Source: Engraulis encrasicolus
Taxonomy: Eukaryota; Chordata; Actinopteri; Clupeiformes; Engraulidae
NCBI RefSeq assembly: GCF_034702125.1
Contig: NC_085872.1
Span: 32,781,376-32,845,375, forward strand
Reading direction: 5' to 3'
DNA: 64,000 nt
Positions 1-10,350 of the stretch are shown piece after piece. Within the stretch, counting starts at the first letter, position 1. Every line of letters starts with the position of its first letter. The translations under genes and the position numbers were made by a program. Under the pieces are notes generated by a model. It was not told the origin of the DNA, did not search any database, and saw only the letters and a list, made by a program, of their open reading frames with translations.

Positions 1-20
1 TCTCTCTCTCTCTCTCTCTC
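1..20. repeat. (TC)n microsatellite at window edge
   Basis: An uninterrupted TC dinucleotide run opens the window and probably continues to its left. It is followed by a pyrimidine-rich stretch. Confidence 0.9.
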
Positions 21-1200
21 CGCTTTTATTCCTGTCCTCCCTCTCTACTCTTTTATTCCTGTCGCTTGTCTTAATTTTAATATTGTTGGCGTTCCTTAAC
101 AGGAGGGTGCGACATGGTGTGATGACCGAACGAAACTGATTTAGTCTTGGTATTCCGGAGGCAAGGTAATAAAGATATTAATGATGGAGCAAGTAACCAT
201 TTTAACTTAAAGAAGCCTCGGTCTAATCATGACTTTTTATAGGGAAGACTCATGCCGCTTCGTGCCGCTGCTGTTTTGCCACTTTTTGTTTATTATTAAG
301 GTTATGACTTGTCCACATTCTGTTTGTTTTCTTTTGTTTCTGATGTGCACGTCCCCCGCAGAGTAACGCTCTGGTAGCTTCTGTTTCTAGTGTGTGGGGG
401 CGCTTGGGAACAGATTTGGACTGTATAGCTTACCCTTGGGTATGTGTGCTGGTTGCGCTCATGAGGTCTTGTGTTTTCTTTTTGTTTTAAACCAACTGTA
501 ATGTGCCTTGTCCAACACTTATAGCTCGTTAACTGTCGCTGTTGTTGTCCTGTCGCAGGTGTGGTCCCGGTCCACTGGAGTGCGGGGTTTCTGGGTTTTC
601 CCTGTCAGCCCGACTGTCTTTAGTTCACTGCATGCTTAGTGGGCTAGTTTTGTAGTGTTCACCCTTTAACCGTGCGCTTAGTGCACCCTCGTTTGCAGTG
701 CGTGTGGAGACGACTTGCCGTGTGTGTGTGTGCGAGTGTGAGTATTTCCCACCACAGGTCTCGGGTGTTAACTTGGGTTCTCTTCTCTGGCGGTCGGACC
801 TCCCTGTTGATAGTCCTCAACATCACAGTAAGCCTAAGCTAAATTGCACACACATAGCCATTTTATTCAGTAAAGAGTAATCACACCTTTTTATATTAAT
901 GGTTAATGCTGAGAATAAATTGTAATAAAAATATATATTTTGCATTAATCAAATTGCCTTCCAGCCTCGTCTTCCTCTTCCAGCATTACTCTAATAAATA
1001 TCCAACCATTTGAACTTGAGCATTGTGTCTCTGCTGCCTTCATTCATTGTACGAACCTGTGTGCTATTAAGTGTATATTCTGTGTCAGGGGTGAAACCAA
1101 CTAGAGTGGTCAGTTGGGGGTATTTAGAATTTTCCCTTCGGGGTGGCGTGGTCGTGCTACAAGGTCAACCAAGGTCAACCGGGGTCATAGTTACCCCGGT
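21..1200. other. No recognised gene; possible old LTR-like tail
   Basis: I see no convincing coding region here. Short open frames (for example 698-880) show no recognisable domain. An AATAAA signal near 993, followed by a short stretch ending near 1075, could be the end of an old LTR. I could not find a partner LTR, a primer-binding site or gag/pol, so I do not assign it. Confidence 0.3.
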
Positions 1201-1204
1201 TACA

Positions 1205-1390
1205 TAGGCAAATGCACAATGCGGTTACATACCCGAGTATGGATGATGAATAACGCAAGTAGGACCAAGGCCACCTACTACGAGGTCACTAATAGGAGCA
1301 GGTAAAGGTTGAATGCCGTGGGCAGTCTGAAAGCCATGCAAAACCAGGGTTAGCAACTGAACGGGCAAGCCAAACAAAGCGCTAGCCGCC
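1205..1390. repeat. Dispersed repeat of two parts, X (1205-1303) and Y (1304-1390)
   Basis: Part X ends in an AATAGGAGCAGGTAA-type sequence and has a diverged copy at about 1915-2008. Part Y (GCCGTGGGCAGTCTGAAAGCC and onward) has a diverged copy at 3812-3905. The second X and Y copies lie on either side of the pogo-like fragment at 2010-3809. This suggests that the transposon interrupted a second X-Y unit, or that X is an extended terminal repeat of that transposon family. Confidence 0.55.
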
Positions 1391-2009
1391 AAAGCAGAAA
1401 TATTCTAGTAAGGGGAGATAGGACAGGTACATAGAAATTAACGGTGAAGATTCGTAACGCAAATATGGCGTCTACCCGCACATCTCCCGCCTTTCTGGTA
1501 ACAAGAGCCAATGTGCCTGCTGAGCTGCGTTGCCAGTGATCCAATCATCTGGCTGCATCGGCGCACGCGAAATTATGCACATGCTCAGTTGTGAAAAGCC
1601 GTTGCTCTCGTGCCGTTATGGAACTACTGCGCCTGCGCTCTGTCAAAAAAACCGTGAGAAAAGTGGCTTAAAAAGCTTTATTTTGACTCGTATGACACAA
1701 CCAAGTAGTCTAGATTGATCAGTTTTTCACGGTCGTTTCAACCATATGGGTTTCACAACCGCTGGGTTCCCCTCCGTCCTATACTCAGTTTCCCCATTCA
1801 TTTTTCCCATTGACTCTCAGATCTGGTCTACTTAATCGCGAAATAGCACTCCGAAGGCGTCACCAAGATGGCCGCCATATGTCCCCTCTCAATCTAAACT
1901 CTCTCTGGCCAAAGCTAAATGAGCACACATTTGCTAAACAATACGATACGTACCGATACGCAAGTAGAACTGTGGTAGCCTACCAGGAAGCCACCAGTAG
2001 AAACAGGTA

Positions 2010-3809
2010 ATAGTAATTCGGACCGCCGTTTCTCAACGTTCTTACGCCTTTTGCGTACGTCTGCGTCTGCGTCAGTTATTCGGACACCATGGTTGTTTTC
2101 GTGAATAAAACAATTTACGTATTGGTTAGTCAAAAAACGTAATTGTCAAGGGATACCTTCAGTTGTCTTCTTCATTCACGACTAGGTTTCACGAAAGATC
2201 ACCTGCTGTGTTGTCTGCTAGCGAAAAGTAAGTAATGGCTACACCCCTTTCTTAAAAGGTCACATCTTAGAAAACTTCCGGGCGGTGTTCGGTCCCCTTT
2301 TGATGATAGAGTGGGGAAAAGTTTAAAAGCCTGTAGCGACATCTTGTGATGAAATATGATCGTGTGAACTCATTAAGTTTATAGTAGACATGTTGAATTT
2401 AATGTCCGGTGGACATAGCGGACATTTTGTAACGACATACGTCGCGAGGATACATTTCAATGAACGTTATAGAAATACAGACGTAGCTAGCATAGCTTAA
2501 TAGCCAGTTCATATTATGGTTCTGAGCTTAGCTTAGCTTAATCAGTATTTACCGTCACTTTTCTCAGTTGTGTATCACATATGTTGTGGGTTATAGTACA
2601 TAACTGGTTAGCCTCAAGTGGTATTCAAAGATAAATGTCATTCATGAAAGTATTTTGTTTGAAATAAACAATATTAAACGCTAATATCAAGAGCATTACA
2701 ATGTTCTGGCTGGTTGTAGGCCATCATTAACCTATTCTTATTAATGTGTTTTCATAAAGCTGTGGATAGTAGTGTTTAAATACAGTTAAATTAACAGTAT
2801 CATGCCTTGCTGTGGATAGTAGTGTTTAAATACAGTTAAATTAAATCAATTAATTAAATAAATGAACAGTATCATTCCATCATTAACCTATTCTTATTAA
2901 TGTGTTTTCATGAAGTACTTAACATAATGCCATGCTGTGGATAGTAGTGTTTAAATACAGTTAAATTAAATTAATTTATTAAATAAATTAACAGTATCAT
3001 TCCATCATTAACCTATTCTTATTAATGTGTTTTCATGAAGTACTTAACATAATGCCATGCTGTGGATAGTAGTGTTTAAATACAGTTAAATTAACAACAT
3101 GCTTGTGTACGCTATGTTATTTCCAACAGAAAATGCCATACAAGAAAATTGATAAGGCTGTCCTCCAGAGGGCCCTCCAGGCCCTGGAGGAAGGAGGAAG
3201 CCTCCGTGCTGTGGCACGCGAGTATGATATACCAAAAAGCACACTAATGGACTGGAGGGAGCGGGGAGGTCGGGTGGAGAAGAATCCACACCCTAATAGG
3301 ACCTTAATGCCCAGTGAGGAGGAGGACTTATTGTCCTATATTTTTTGGATGGCAGCCCATGGCTTCCCAATAACACGAGCGGTGGCCATGGTGCTGGCCA
3401 TCCAGATTTGCAAGGCGTCGGGGCGGAACAACCCCTTTATCAACATGGAGGAGGGTCTGAGCAAGATGTGGTGGAGGAGGTTTAGAGCCCGACACCCCAC
3501 CGTGGCCTCACGGAGGCCAAGTATGATTGAGGGCGAGAGAGTACGTGGGGCTACGGTGGGGAGAGTCGACCACCTCTTCCACATCTGTCAGGCCCTCTAC
3601 GACACCCATGGATTCAGTGGGACCCCGGAACTCATTTACAACTGCGACGAGACCGGATTCGTCGACAAGGCCCCTTCAAGCCAGCGGGTCCTCTGCGAGT
3701 CAAGCCAGAGGACCGTGTTCGCGCAGCAGGTAACCACCAGAGACCACATCACCGTCCACTGCTGCGTGAATGCTGCTGGGGAGGTCATACCACCATTTGT
3801 CATCTTTGC
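2010..3809 (+). mobile_element. Pogo/jerky-like DNA transposon, copy 1, 3' truncated
   Basis: The left end (TAGTAATTCGGAC, next to a TA) matches both ends of the 4.6 kb copy at 54025-58622. The two copies align through the 5' leader (2010-2230), a conserved GTAAGT donor near 2228, an intron with a roughly 125 bp tandem repeat, and most of the transposase exon. At about 3809 the match stops inside the transposase reading frame, next to TAAAGG. Everything 3' of this, including the rest of the catalytic domain and the PHD exon, is missing. A TA is present at both edges, but a bona fide target duplication is not certain. Confidence 0.8.
2755..3100 (+). repeat. Tandem repeat in the 5' intron of the pogo-like element
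   Basis: The core GTGGATAGTAGTGTTTAAAT occurs four times (about 2762, 2813, 2938, 3062). It is spaced by either about 50 or about 124 bp and separated by AT-rich filler and a CATTAACCTATTCTTATTAA block. The same array, in inverse orientation, is present at 57650-57960 in copy 2, so it belongs to the transposon. Confidence 0.85.
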
Positions 3810-3819
3810 TAAAGGTTGA
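3133..3819 (+). pseudogene. Pogo/jerky-like DDE transposase, N-terminal fragment
   Basis: This is the N-terminal ~226 residues of a CENP-B/jerky/pogo (DDE_1) superfamily transposase. The start ATG lies 3 bases inside an exon that follows a good acceptor (TTATTTCCAACAG). Residues ~1-40 look like a psq/CENP-B-type helix-turn-helix (pattern GGSLRAVAREY.IPKSTL.DW). Residues ~60-150 hold the second DNA-binding segment. The pattern YNCDETGF near residue 180 carries the first catalytic Asp. The frame then runs to VIFAK, and about three residues later to a stop that comes from unrelated sequence. The second and third catalytic acidic residues, known from copy 2, are therefore absent and this copy cannot be active. 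Up to the break the frame is fully open, unlike copy 2. Confidence 0.85.
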
Positions 3820-3905
3820 GCACCGTAGGCAACCTGAAAAGCCGTGCAAGAGCCAGGGTTAGCACTCCTGAACGAGCAAGAAGATAGCCACACAAGCTAG
3901 GTAAA

Positions 3906-5129
3906 TACACAGTGCAGTTACGTACCGGAGTTCGGACAAAGTGAGTGCCCAAGTGTAACCGGTGGTTATGCTGAGCCTTTATTCTGACGGGGTGACGACA
4001 CTCCCCTTTCTTTCCGGTGTGAAGCATAAATCAGTGCGGTGTTTTTTGATGCTGTAGAGTGTAGCGTTGGGACACCGCTTTCTCTGTCCCTCCGTTTGTG
4101 GTGGAGCCATCGTACAGGAAAGGTAGGCGTCCTTCTCAGTTGGTTTATTGCTCTTTTGGGTGCATTATAATGTACTTATTTTGTTGGTTACTGTCACCAT
4201 TTAACTTAATCGCAGCCCTGTCCATCCGCGGCTGGCGTGGGGTCGGCTGCTGTCCTGGAATGGTTTGCAGAGTTGGGCAAACTCAAGGTAAAAGATGCGT
4301 TCTGTACGTTTCTCTCGTGTGTGAGAACGTAGTCTCTGTTGTGACTGATGTAGTGTTACTCTATCACAGTGTCGCTGGTGGCGTGCTTCCACTTTGTGTC
4401 CTGTGTGGTTGACTGCTTGCAAGAGTGTTGAAAAACGGTTAAAACAATGTTTACAAACAGTCCTTACTACTGAACAAAAAAACTTCTGTACATTAGAGTT
4501 CTGTTTCTGGACACATGAAAACACGTTTGAAACCATGTAAACTTATAGTTTTCTATTAGAGTGGACCTTTAAGTGGCTGCACGTCGGCCATGCGACGTCT
4601 GTTGTGTAGTCCAAATAGTTAAATATTTTTGCACACACACAACTCAAAAATCGCTTGCCAAGTGAGGTCAACAAGCACACCATTGGTTGTTATTAATTGT
4701 GAGGCACAGCATATGTGTGATCGACGGGGAAATGCGAGGTGGGTCGGAAAATGGCTTTGATCAGTCCGTTACAGCCAAGTCAAGTTTTTGCGTTCCCAGC
4801 CCCACGAGCCGCCAGGAAAGGGTGGAGACTTAGGTGCCCCATGAAGGTCCATTTCACTTTTTCAGGCCCTGTGGATTAGGTAGTTGCTGCCCAGTATGCA
4901 TGGTGGCTTTTTCACAAGTTCACACTTTTTGTCTTTGGACAGCTTGTTCAGTGTCTTAGATAGACCTGTTGAAAAATGCAAAGAAAAGTCTTGAGAGACA
5001 ATTATTTTTGGTGTACACCTGGATTTCCTTGCAAAATGATTTGTATAATTTCTTCTTTGCAGACAGCTGTGTTCTTGGTGAACAGAATGGGTGGGTCTGT
5101 TTGACAAGCCGCATCCTTGAACTTGGGTC
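3906..5129. other. No recognised feature
   Basis: Both strands have only short open frames here (for example 4098-4412, 104 codons, and 4201-4536 on the minus strand). None has a domain signature that I recognise. I see no terminal repeats, tandem array or splice-bounded exon that I would defend. Confidence 0.3.
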
Positions 5130-5132
5130 TAA

Positions 5133-5408
5133 CGGTAGGGACACATACACGCGAATTCGCGAACTTTGCCATTCATTCCTATGAGAGAGGCGATGGCAAG
5201 CGACAGCAAGCGAACAGGGGCGAAGTGAAGCGAAATTATTAAAGAAAGTTTAATGTTATGCAAATAAGGAGCGAATTCGCCTGCAACGGCCCAATCAAAT
5301 CAACAACATAACTGTTCCATTCCATTTGATTCGCCGCGACGACCTGATGACGGTTGAATTTCGCCTCTCTTCGCTTCGCCTTGCTTCGCCTCCTATGTGT
5401 CCCTACCG
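5133..5408. mobile_element. PIF/Harbinger-like MITE, copy a
   Basis: Terminal inverted repeats CGGTAGGGACACATA and its complement bound a 276 bp non-coding element. The flanks are TAA on the left and TTA on the right, compatible with the 3 bp TNA targets of PIF/Harbinger elements. The interior is rich in GCGAA/TTCGC and itself folds back. Other copies are at 5412, 47894 and 48292. Confidence 0.85.
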
Positions 5409-5411
5409 TTA

Positions 5412-5660
5412 CGGTAGGGACACATACACGCAAATTTGCGAACTTTGCCATTCATTCCTATGAGACAGGCGAAGGCAAGCGAACAGGAGCGAAGCGAAAT
5501 TATTAAAGAAAGTTTATTGTTATGCAAATGAGGAGCGAATTCACCTTCCGTGGCCCAATCAAATCAACAACATAACTGTTCCAGTCCATTTGATTCGCCG
5601 CGACGACCTGATGACGGTTGGATTTCGCTTCTTTGCTTCGCCTCCTATGTGTCCCTACCG
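5412..5660. mobile_element. PIF/Harbinger-like MITE, copy b, in tandem with copy a
   Basis: Same family and orientation as the preceding element, separated from it only by a shared TTA. A further TTA follows at 5661-5663. It is about 27 bp shorter inside. The head-to-tail arrangement with one shared trinucleotide suggests insertion of one copy into the target duplication of the other, or unequal exchange. Confidence 0.85.
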
Positions 5661-5663
5661 TTA

Positions 5664-6775
5664 GTCCTAAGGCCGGCGATCCATTATTCTCGTACGATAA
5701 CGCAGCTCGACGTATTGGATACCCCAGTGTCAAAGCACTGCTACTACAGCTTGCATGGCCCAGGAGTTACATGAATAGAAGGAAGTATATCAATCTACAT
5801 TTCTAACCATTTTTATCGATATAGCAAACCACTTGCCCCTAAATTACAGTTCAATATGCTCTTCCCGACCTCGGCACATGTGTTTTTTTCACATACAGCT
5901 TGACCTCGTGTTGTTATGCTTATGCTCGAAATCGAACATAATAATTTGAACCTGGCATCATAAGCACATGCATCATAGATGCTGGTAGTCTATATTTTGT
6001 ACATCCAATTTTACATTGATAGATGTCAAAAATCTACTTTTACGGAGGGAAATGCACCTTCGTGATGATCATTGGGGACATGATCATATGCTCAACAGTC
6101 ATTGGGTAACGCAGTCTGTCAGCCGCGGCTATTTGCATAACTTTCGGGCTATTTACACAACTTTTTGACGTGCCACCGGACCCACGATCGCCGTGCCGGA
6201 ATCCCAAAATGCTTTGTGAGTCCGGCAACAACGGTCTGCCGCATTTCATTGAAAATGAATTGAATGCGTTGGTACGGCTCGCGTTAAACTGACGAATGGA
6301 AACAAAAAGGGAAATGAACACAGAACCGTTCCTTTGACTTTTCAACTGCATTTTGAGGACTTGAAAACATGTGTAATGAATTAGCTTACAGTCAGTGCAA
6401 ATGTTAGTTTGACAGTGAACGCCGCCTATACACTAGCATTCTATAATAAAAAGTTAAACATGGCAGACAGTGGTGTGACAGTAGCCCAAGCAGTGCATGC
6501 TAGGCACACAAACTCATTTAAAGTTCAAATGTTAAAGATTGCAAATGACAGTTGGTTGTTTGATGTTACTACTGCAGCGACTTTGAATTACTACGAGTGT
6601 GAAGACATTGTAGCGACAGATGGCACAAATGTAGCGACTGCAGCCTGTAGCAATCGGACGGCTAGTTTGGACTGTGGTGGAGGCAATGTAGCCACATTTG
6701 CATATTTTGGCAGGGGAAACAGCCTAGTATAAAACATCAGGACTGTCAGAATATTTTGGGACTTTTGAAATGCCA
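5664..6775. other. Unassigned sequence with an open frame at 6409-6732
   Basis: The plus-strand frame at 6409-6732 encodes 107 residues with Ala/Thr-rich, weakly repetitive segments (VATAA-type phrases recur). It has no recognised domain, no clear splice sites and no partner copy in this window. I do not call it a gene. The rest of the interval shows nothing that I can identify. Confidence 0.25.
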
Positions 6776-6778
6776 TAA

Positions 6779-7123
6779 TGCCGTGTACAGACCAGGAGCG
6801 AATGAAGCGACGGAAGTCATTATTTCTCTATGGAGGGCACGCGACCTGCGCTACCAAGGTGAATTCGCCAGGCGCAAAACTTCTTGCGCGACCAGAGCGA
6901 ATTTTGATGATTAAACTAAATCTAATCACGGGCGAATTCACTCTGACGCTGCTCGGCGAAAACCAATCAGAACGTTCATATCTCCGAACGTCCCAGGCTG
7001 TCAAGCCACAGCCGTTATGTGATTAGCTGAATCAAACATGTAAATGCAGCGAATTCTAGGCGAAACTTCTTCTGCTACCCACGCTACCAGGCAGCGTAGT
7101 TCGCTCTTGGTCTGGACACGGCA
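6779..7123. mobile_element. MITE with TAA target duplication
   Basis: The ends TGCCGTGTACAGACC and GGTCTGGACACGGCA are inverted repeats extending about 23 bp. TAA lies directly outside both ends (6776-6778 and 7124-7126). The length of 345 bp, the 3 bp TSD and the absence of coding capacity fit a PIF/Harbinger-type MITE. Its termini differ from the 5133 family. Confidence 0.85.
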
Positions 7124-7171
7124 TAACACTGTCAAGTGTAAACTGGCAATATGCCAGCTATAACGGTACAG

Positions 7172-7238
7172 CTCTAGAGGTGCTTAACTCGAATCTTTGA
7201 GGCGTCCGGATGGATTGGATCATTCCAAGGAGGGTATC
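7172..7238 (+). repeat. 5' end of repeat family A (short fragment)
   Basis: The sequence starting AGAGGTGCTTAACTCGAATC is nearly identical to the starts of the units at 32516 and 45690. It is joined abruptly to a LINE fragment at about 7239. Confidence 0.7.
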
Positions 7239-7412
7239 AAAAGCAGATTCCCTGGCTCCCCATCAAGTCACGCATTACCTATAAAGTCCTCCTCCTAACC
7301 GTCAAGTCCCACCATGGTCTGGCACCCCATTACCTCACAGACCTCCTTCACCCCATGCCCCCTCAAGATCCCTGCAGTCCTCTTCCAGACTCAAGGACAC
7401 CAGTGTAGCTGC

Positions 7413-7785
7413 TAGGGCTGGGAATCGATCCAAATTTCCTGGATCGATTCGATTCCGATCCAGAAGGTTGCGATCTGATTCGATCCACGATTCGATTCAA
7501 TTCGATATCGATCTTTTGTATTGCTGGGTTGTCACTTTAACCCATTTATGCCTAGAATTCTAAGACCGACTATGAAAACCTAAATATCTCAGCCTTTGAC
7601 CACAAACAAAATTAAAATGGTATGTGAGAAATAAGTGGGAAACTGTAGAGCTACAGGATGTCGTTGAGAAAATAGAGCCTATAATGATCTACAAAAGATC
7701 GATCCACAAAGTTGTGAATCGATATTGCCCTTTTCGAACGCGAAACGATATCGGATCACGATTCTATCTTTTGAACCCAGCCCTA
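7413..7785. mobile_element. hAT MITE with 8 bp TSD GTAGCTGC
   Basis: Ends TAGGGCTGGG and CCCAGCCCTA are inverted repeats. The 8 bp GTAGCTGC is directly repeated at 7405-7412 and 7786-7793, diagnostic of hAT. The 373 bp interior is built of ATCGAT/GATTCGAT motifs in both orientations and has no coding capacity. Confidence 0.93.
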
Positions 7786-7850
7786 GTAGCTGCTCTTTGG
7801 AGCAATCTACCCAACCACAACTAGAGTGCCCCTTCACTGGCCATGTTTAA

Positions 7851-8603
7851 AGAAGAAATGAAACGAATATTCATCTATTATTCACATTAAATATTGGGCC
7901 TATTTCTAAAACATCAATCCAACTTTAAATAATTTTTCCGGACATAACTTGTTGAAACGGCAACTTAAAACCGTGCCTTTGGTGCGACAATATTTACAGG
8001 GGCGTGACGTCATGCGGTTGACACCCTCTTTTTGCGAGTATGGTTGGCTGCGGAAATATCATACATTTGAAGGACCCATATCTCATAAAGGAACCAACAT
8101 TAAGATACAAATATCGACATGTCGAAAGAACACACCTCTAACATTATGTGACAAAAACTCACGTTGAATATAAGCCTCACAAATAAGCCGAGTAGACTTT
8201 TCTTTGATGATGCACCACCATATGCCATGGGTTGGAAAGATATGCCATATTCGGCACAGGATCGACGGGCACAAAACAGCACCGCGCTCCTCCTACTAGG
8301 CTACACGAAGGCTACACGCTGATCATTATTAAGATATTATCAATCATATGACACTATTAGTGTAGGCTGTATGTGCTGTGGTAAACTGGAAAATATGGGA
8401 GCATGTTAGGGTGCCAGCCAGCTGCCGGTTTCTCAGATCATGTGACATTCCGCGCTGTCTTTGACAGGTTGAAACCGAAGTGGCACTTTGAAAGCCAGCT
8501 TTAAAATCTTATTAAGCAATGGTGTTATCTCAATTATTATGCCGACAACTTATCGATCAACCAGCGCGGCATACATGTTTTTTTGTTTATGGCAACGTGA
8601 CAA

Positions 8604-8638
<35 letters not shown>

Positions 8639-9748
8639 GACGATGCTTTGGCTGCTGCACTCTGTCTTTGACATGTTGAAACCTAGCGAAATTGCACTAT
8701 CAGCTACTTTAAAAACGTATGCTTAATTAGCTCAATAGCATGGTTTTAATGTAATCTTAATAAACAATGGCGTTATACCCATCATTATGCGACAATTTGG
8801 AAGTCGGTAGGTATATTTTGACACAGATGTTCGTGCTTAGGGGCTGTTGTTTCATAACACAAGAACTGCACGACCGCCGGCCATGGATAGAGTCATAACT
8901 ACACAACACAGATGTTCGTGCTCGGATGCTGGGGCGATTTCGTTGCATATAAAGCAATATCTCCACGACCGACGGCCATGGAGTCGTAACGAAACACCTC
9001 GACCCGCAGCGCATTGACCGAGGACCCTCTAGTACTAGGGTGCTACAATGGCAGAGAGGAATAGCATCTTTAGCATGCTGCTATCCTGCTAAGTGGCTGT
9101 CGGCCAGACTCACCCGTGGTCGCACTCGAGCTAGAGATATCCGTCAGCACACCTGCTATCCATAGACACTGCTTGTGGTAGCCTAGGAGTGTATTTCCAA
9201 CCATGTCCACGGTCTCCAGATTTTTTAAGGTAAACAACAGGAGGGGTGGAAAACGCCCGGAGCACAACATTGATCTAGGTCACTTCAAAAGCCGATGCCT
9301 CCTACACGGCGTTGTTTTGCCTTCTCCTTGTCAGCAACAGTTCCAGTAATTTTGACTTAAAGACACTTGTGCAGAGAGTGCCTTCAGTTCAGTTCAGTTC
9401 ACTTGTGCCTTCAGTGAAGCTTGTACTTGTTGCAACCTGTACCATTTGGACCGCCACGAACACAATATTTTCCACTGTGCTTTGATTTACTAGCCATAGA
9501 CGCCGCCATTGATTACTATAACTTTGTGGGTTCGGAGTTGGACTGTGTCAACCTTATGACGTCACGCATAAGACAATAAATTCGCACTACTGGACAAAAT
9601 ATTGCTCATTTTGAGCACGTTTTAACATGACTTCCCGGATAAATTATTACACACACAATATCTTGTTTTAATCACAAAGCTTGGAACTTTTGTAATATGC
9701 AGCACAAACTGTAAAATTCCAACAATTAATATTCGTTTCATTTCTTCT
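7851..9748. mobile_element. 1.9 kb TTAA-flanked non-autonomous DNA element
   Basis: Ends AGAAGAAATGAAACGAATATT and its complement are inverted, and weaker inverted similarity continues for over 150 bp inward. TTAA lies outside both ends (7847-7850 and 9749-9752). The interior contains direct duplications: two related segments at about 8445-8560 and 8655-8790, and two ACACAGATGTTCGTGCT segments near 8820 and 8908. I see no transposase. TTAA targets are known for piggyBac and Kolobok. The termini do not let me choose. Confidence 0.8.
8604..8637 (+). repeat. Homopolymer of 34 G
   Basis: Thirty-four consecutive G bases lie inside the TTAA-flanked element. Its length may not be exact, since such runs are difficult to sequence. 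Confidence 0.9.
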
Positions 9749-9911
9749 TTAAACAAAACCTGAAGACACCTCTTTTCCTGGAGGCTTATGGCTGCTAGTC
9801 CACAAGCACATTAACGCACACACACACTCACATGCTGACACACACACACATTCCTACACGATACCTTGCAACTTTGGGTGTTTTGAAAGGCGTGCACTGT
9901 ATAAAACAAAC

Positions 9912-9912
<1 letters not shown>

Positions 9913-9943
<31 letters not shown>
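9913..9943 (+). repeat. (TTA)n tail of a LINE
   Basis: A trinucleotide run follows CACTGTATAAAACAAACG, the typical 3' terminus of an L2-type LINE. The CA-rich stretch at 9815-9850 just upstream is a second simple repeat in the same 3' UTR. Confidence 0.85.
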
Positions 9944-10067
9944 TTCATTTCCTTCTGTCTGGCACAGAAACACTGCCACTGCCACACCAACATGGTGAGT
10001 GTAGAAACATGTGAATATAGAAACTACCACTTTCACATAGCTGTGTTATACAGTATATATACACAAC

Positions 10068-10350
10068 AATGGTGGGGAACCTTTGTACTTTGAACTCTAG
10101 GGTTGTCCTTGCGGCCTTCTTATCCGGCCCCCAATGTAATTTTAATCTCATGCCATTTCACATGGAATATGATACATGTTTTGTAAATTTCAATACAATT
10201 AGGTTATATTTTCAGGGGACCTAGGAAGGGTGGGTCTGTTGTGAAGGTGGCCACCTTCAATATAGGCCTGGTTTGTGTTCATAGTACGGACCTTGGAGGA
10301 CTTTATGACATTTTATGTGGGTCTCGAATGAAAACGGCTCCCCACCCCTG
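10068..10350. mobile_element. hAT-like MITE (GTGGGGAACC ends)
   Basis: The left end ATGGTGGGGAACC and right end GGCTCCCCACCCCTG are inverted repeats of the CAGGGGTGGGGA type common in hAT MITEs. The interior (CTTATCCGGCCC ... GAAGGTGGCCACCTTCAATA) has a clear inverted copy at about 61645-61905. I could not read a clean 8 bp TSD, so this copy is old. Confidence 0.65.

Larger units (their letters stand above)
7239..9943 (+). mobile_element. L2/Rex-like LINE 3' end, split by two younger insertions
   Basis: Three pieces (about 7239-7412, 7786-7850 and 9749-9943) join into the C-terminal tail of a LINE reverse transcriptase. Readable phrases are YKVLLLTVKSHHGLAPHYL, then LWSNLP...SAPSLAMFK, then NLKTPLF. 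The tail ends in a short 3' UTR and a (TTA)n run, as is usual for L2-type LINEs. The first gap is a hAT MITE (7413-7785). The second is a TTAA-flanked element (7851-9748). Removing both restores the reading order, which dates them as younger than the LINE. Confidence 0.8.

Noticed and set aside
940..1090. Possible LTR end (AATAAA followed by a short R/U5-like stretch)
   Set aside because: No second LTR, tRNA primer site, polypurine tract or gag/pol is visible in the window.
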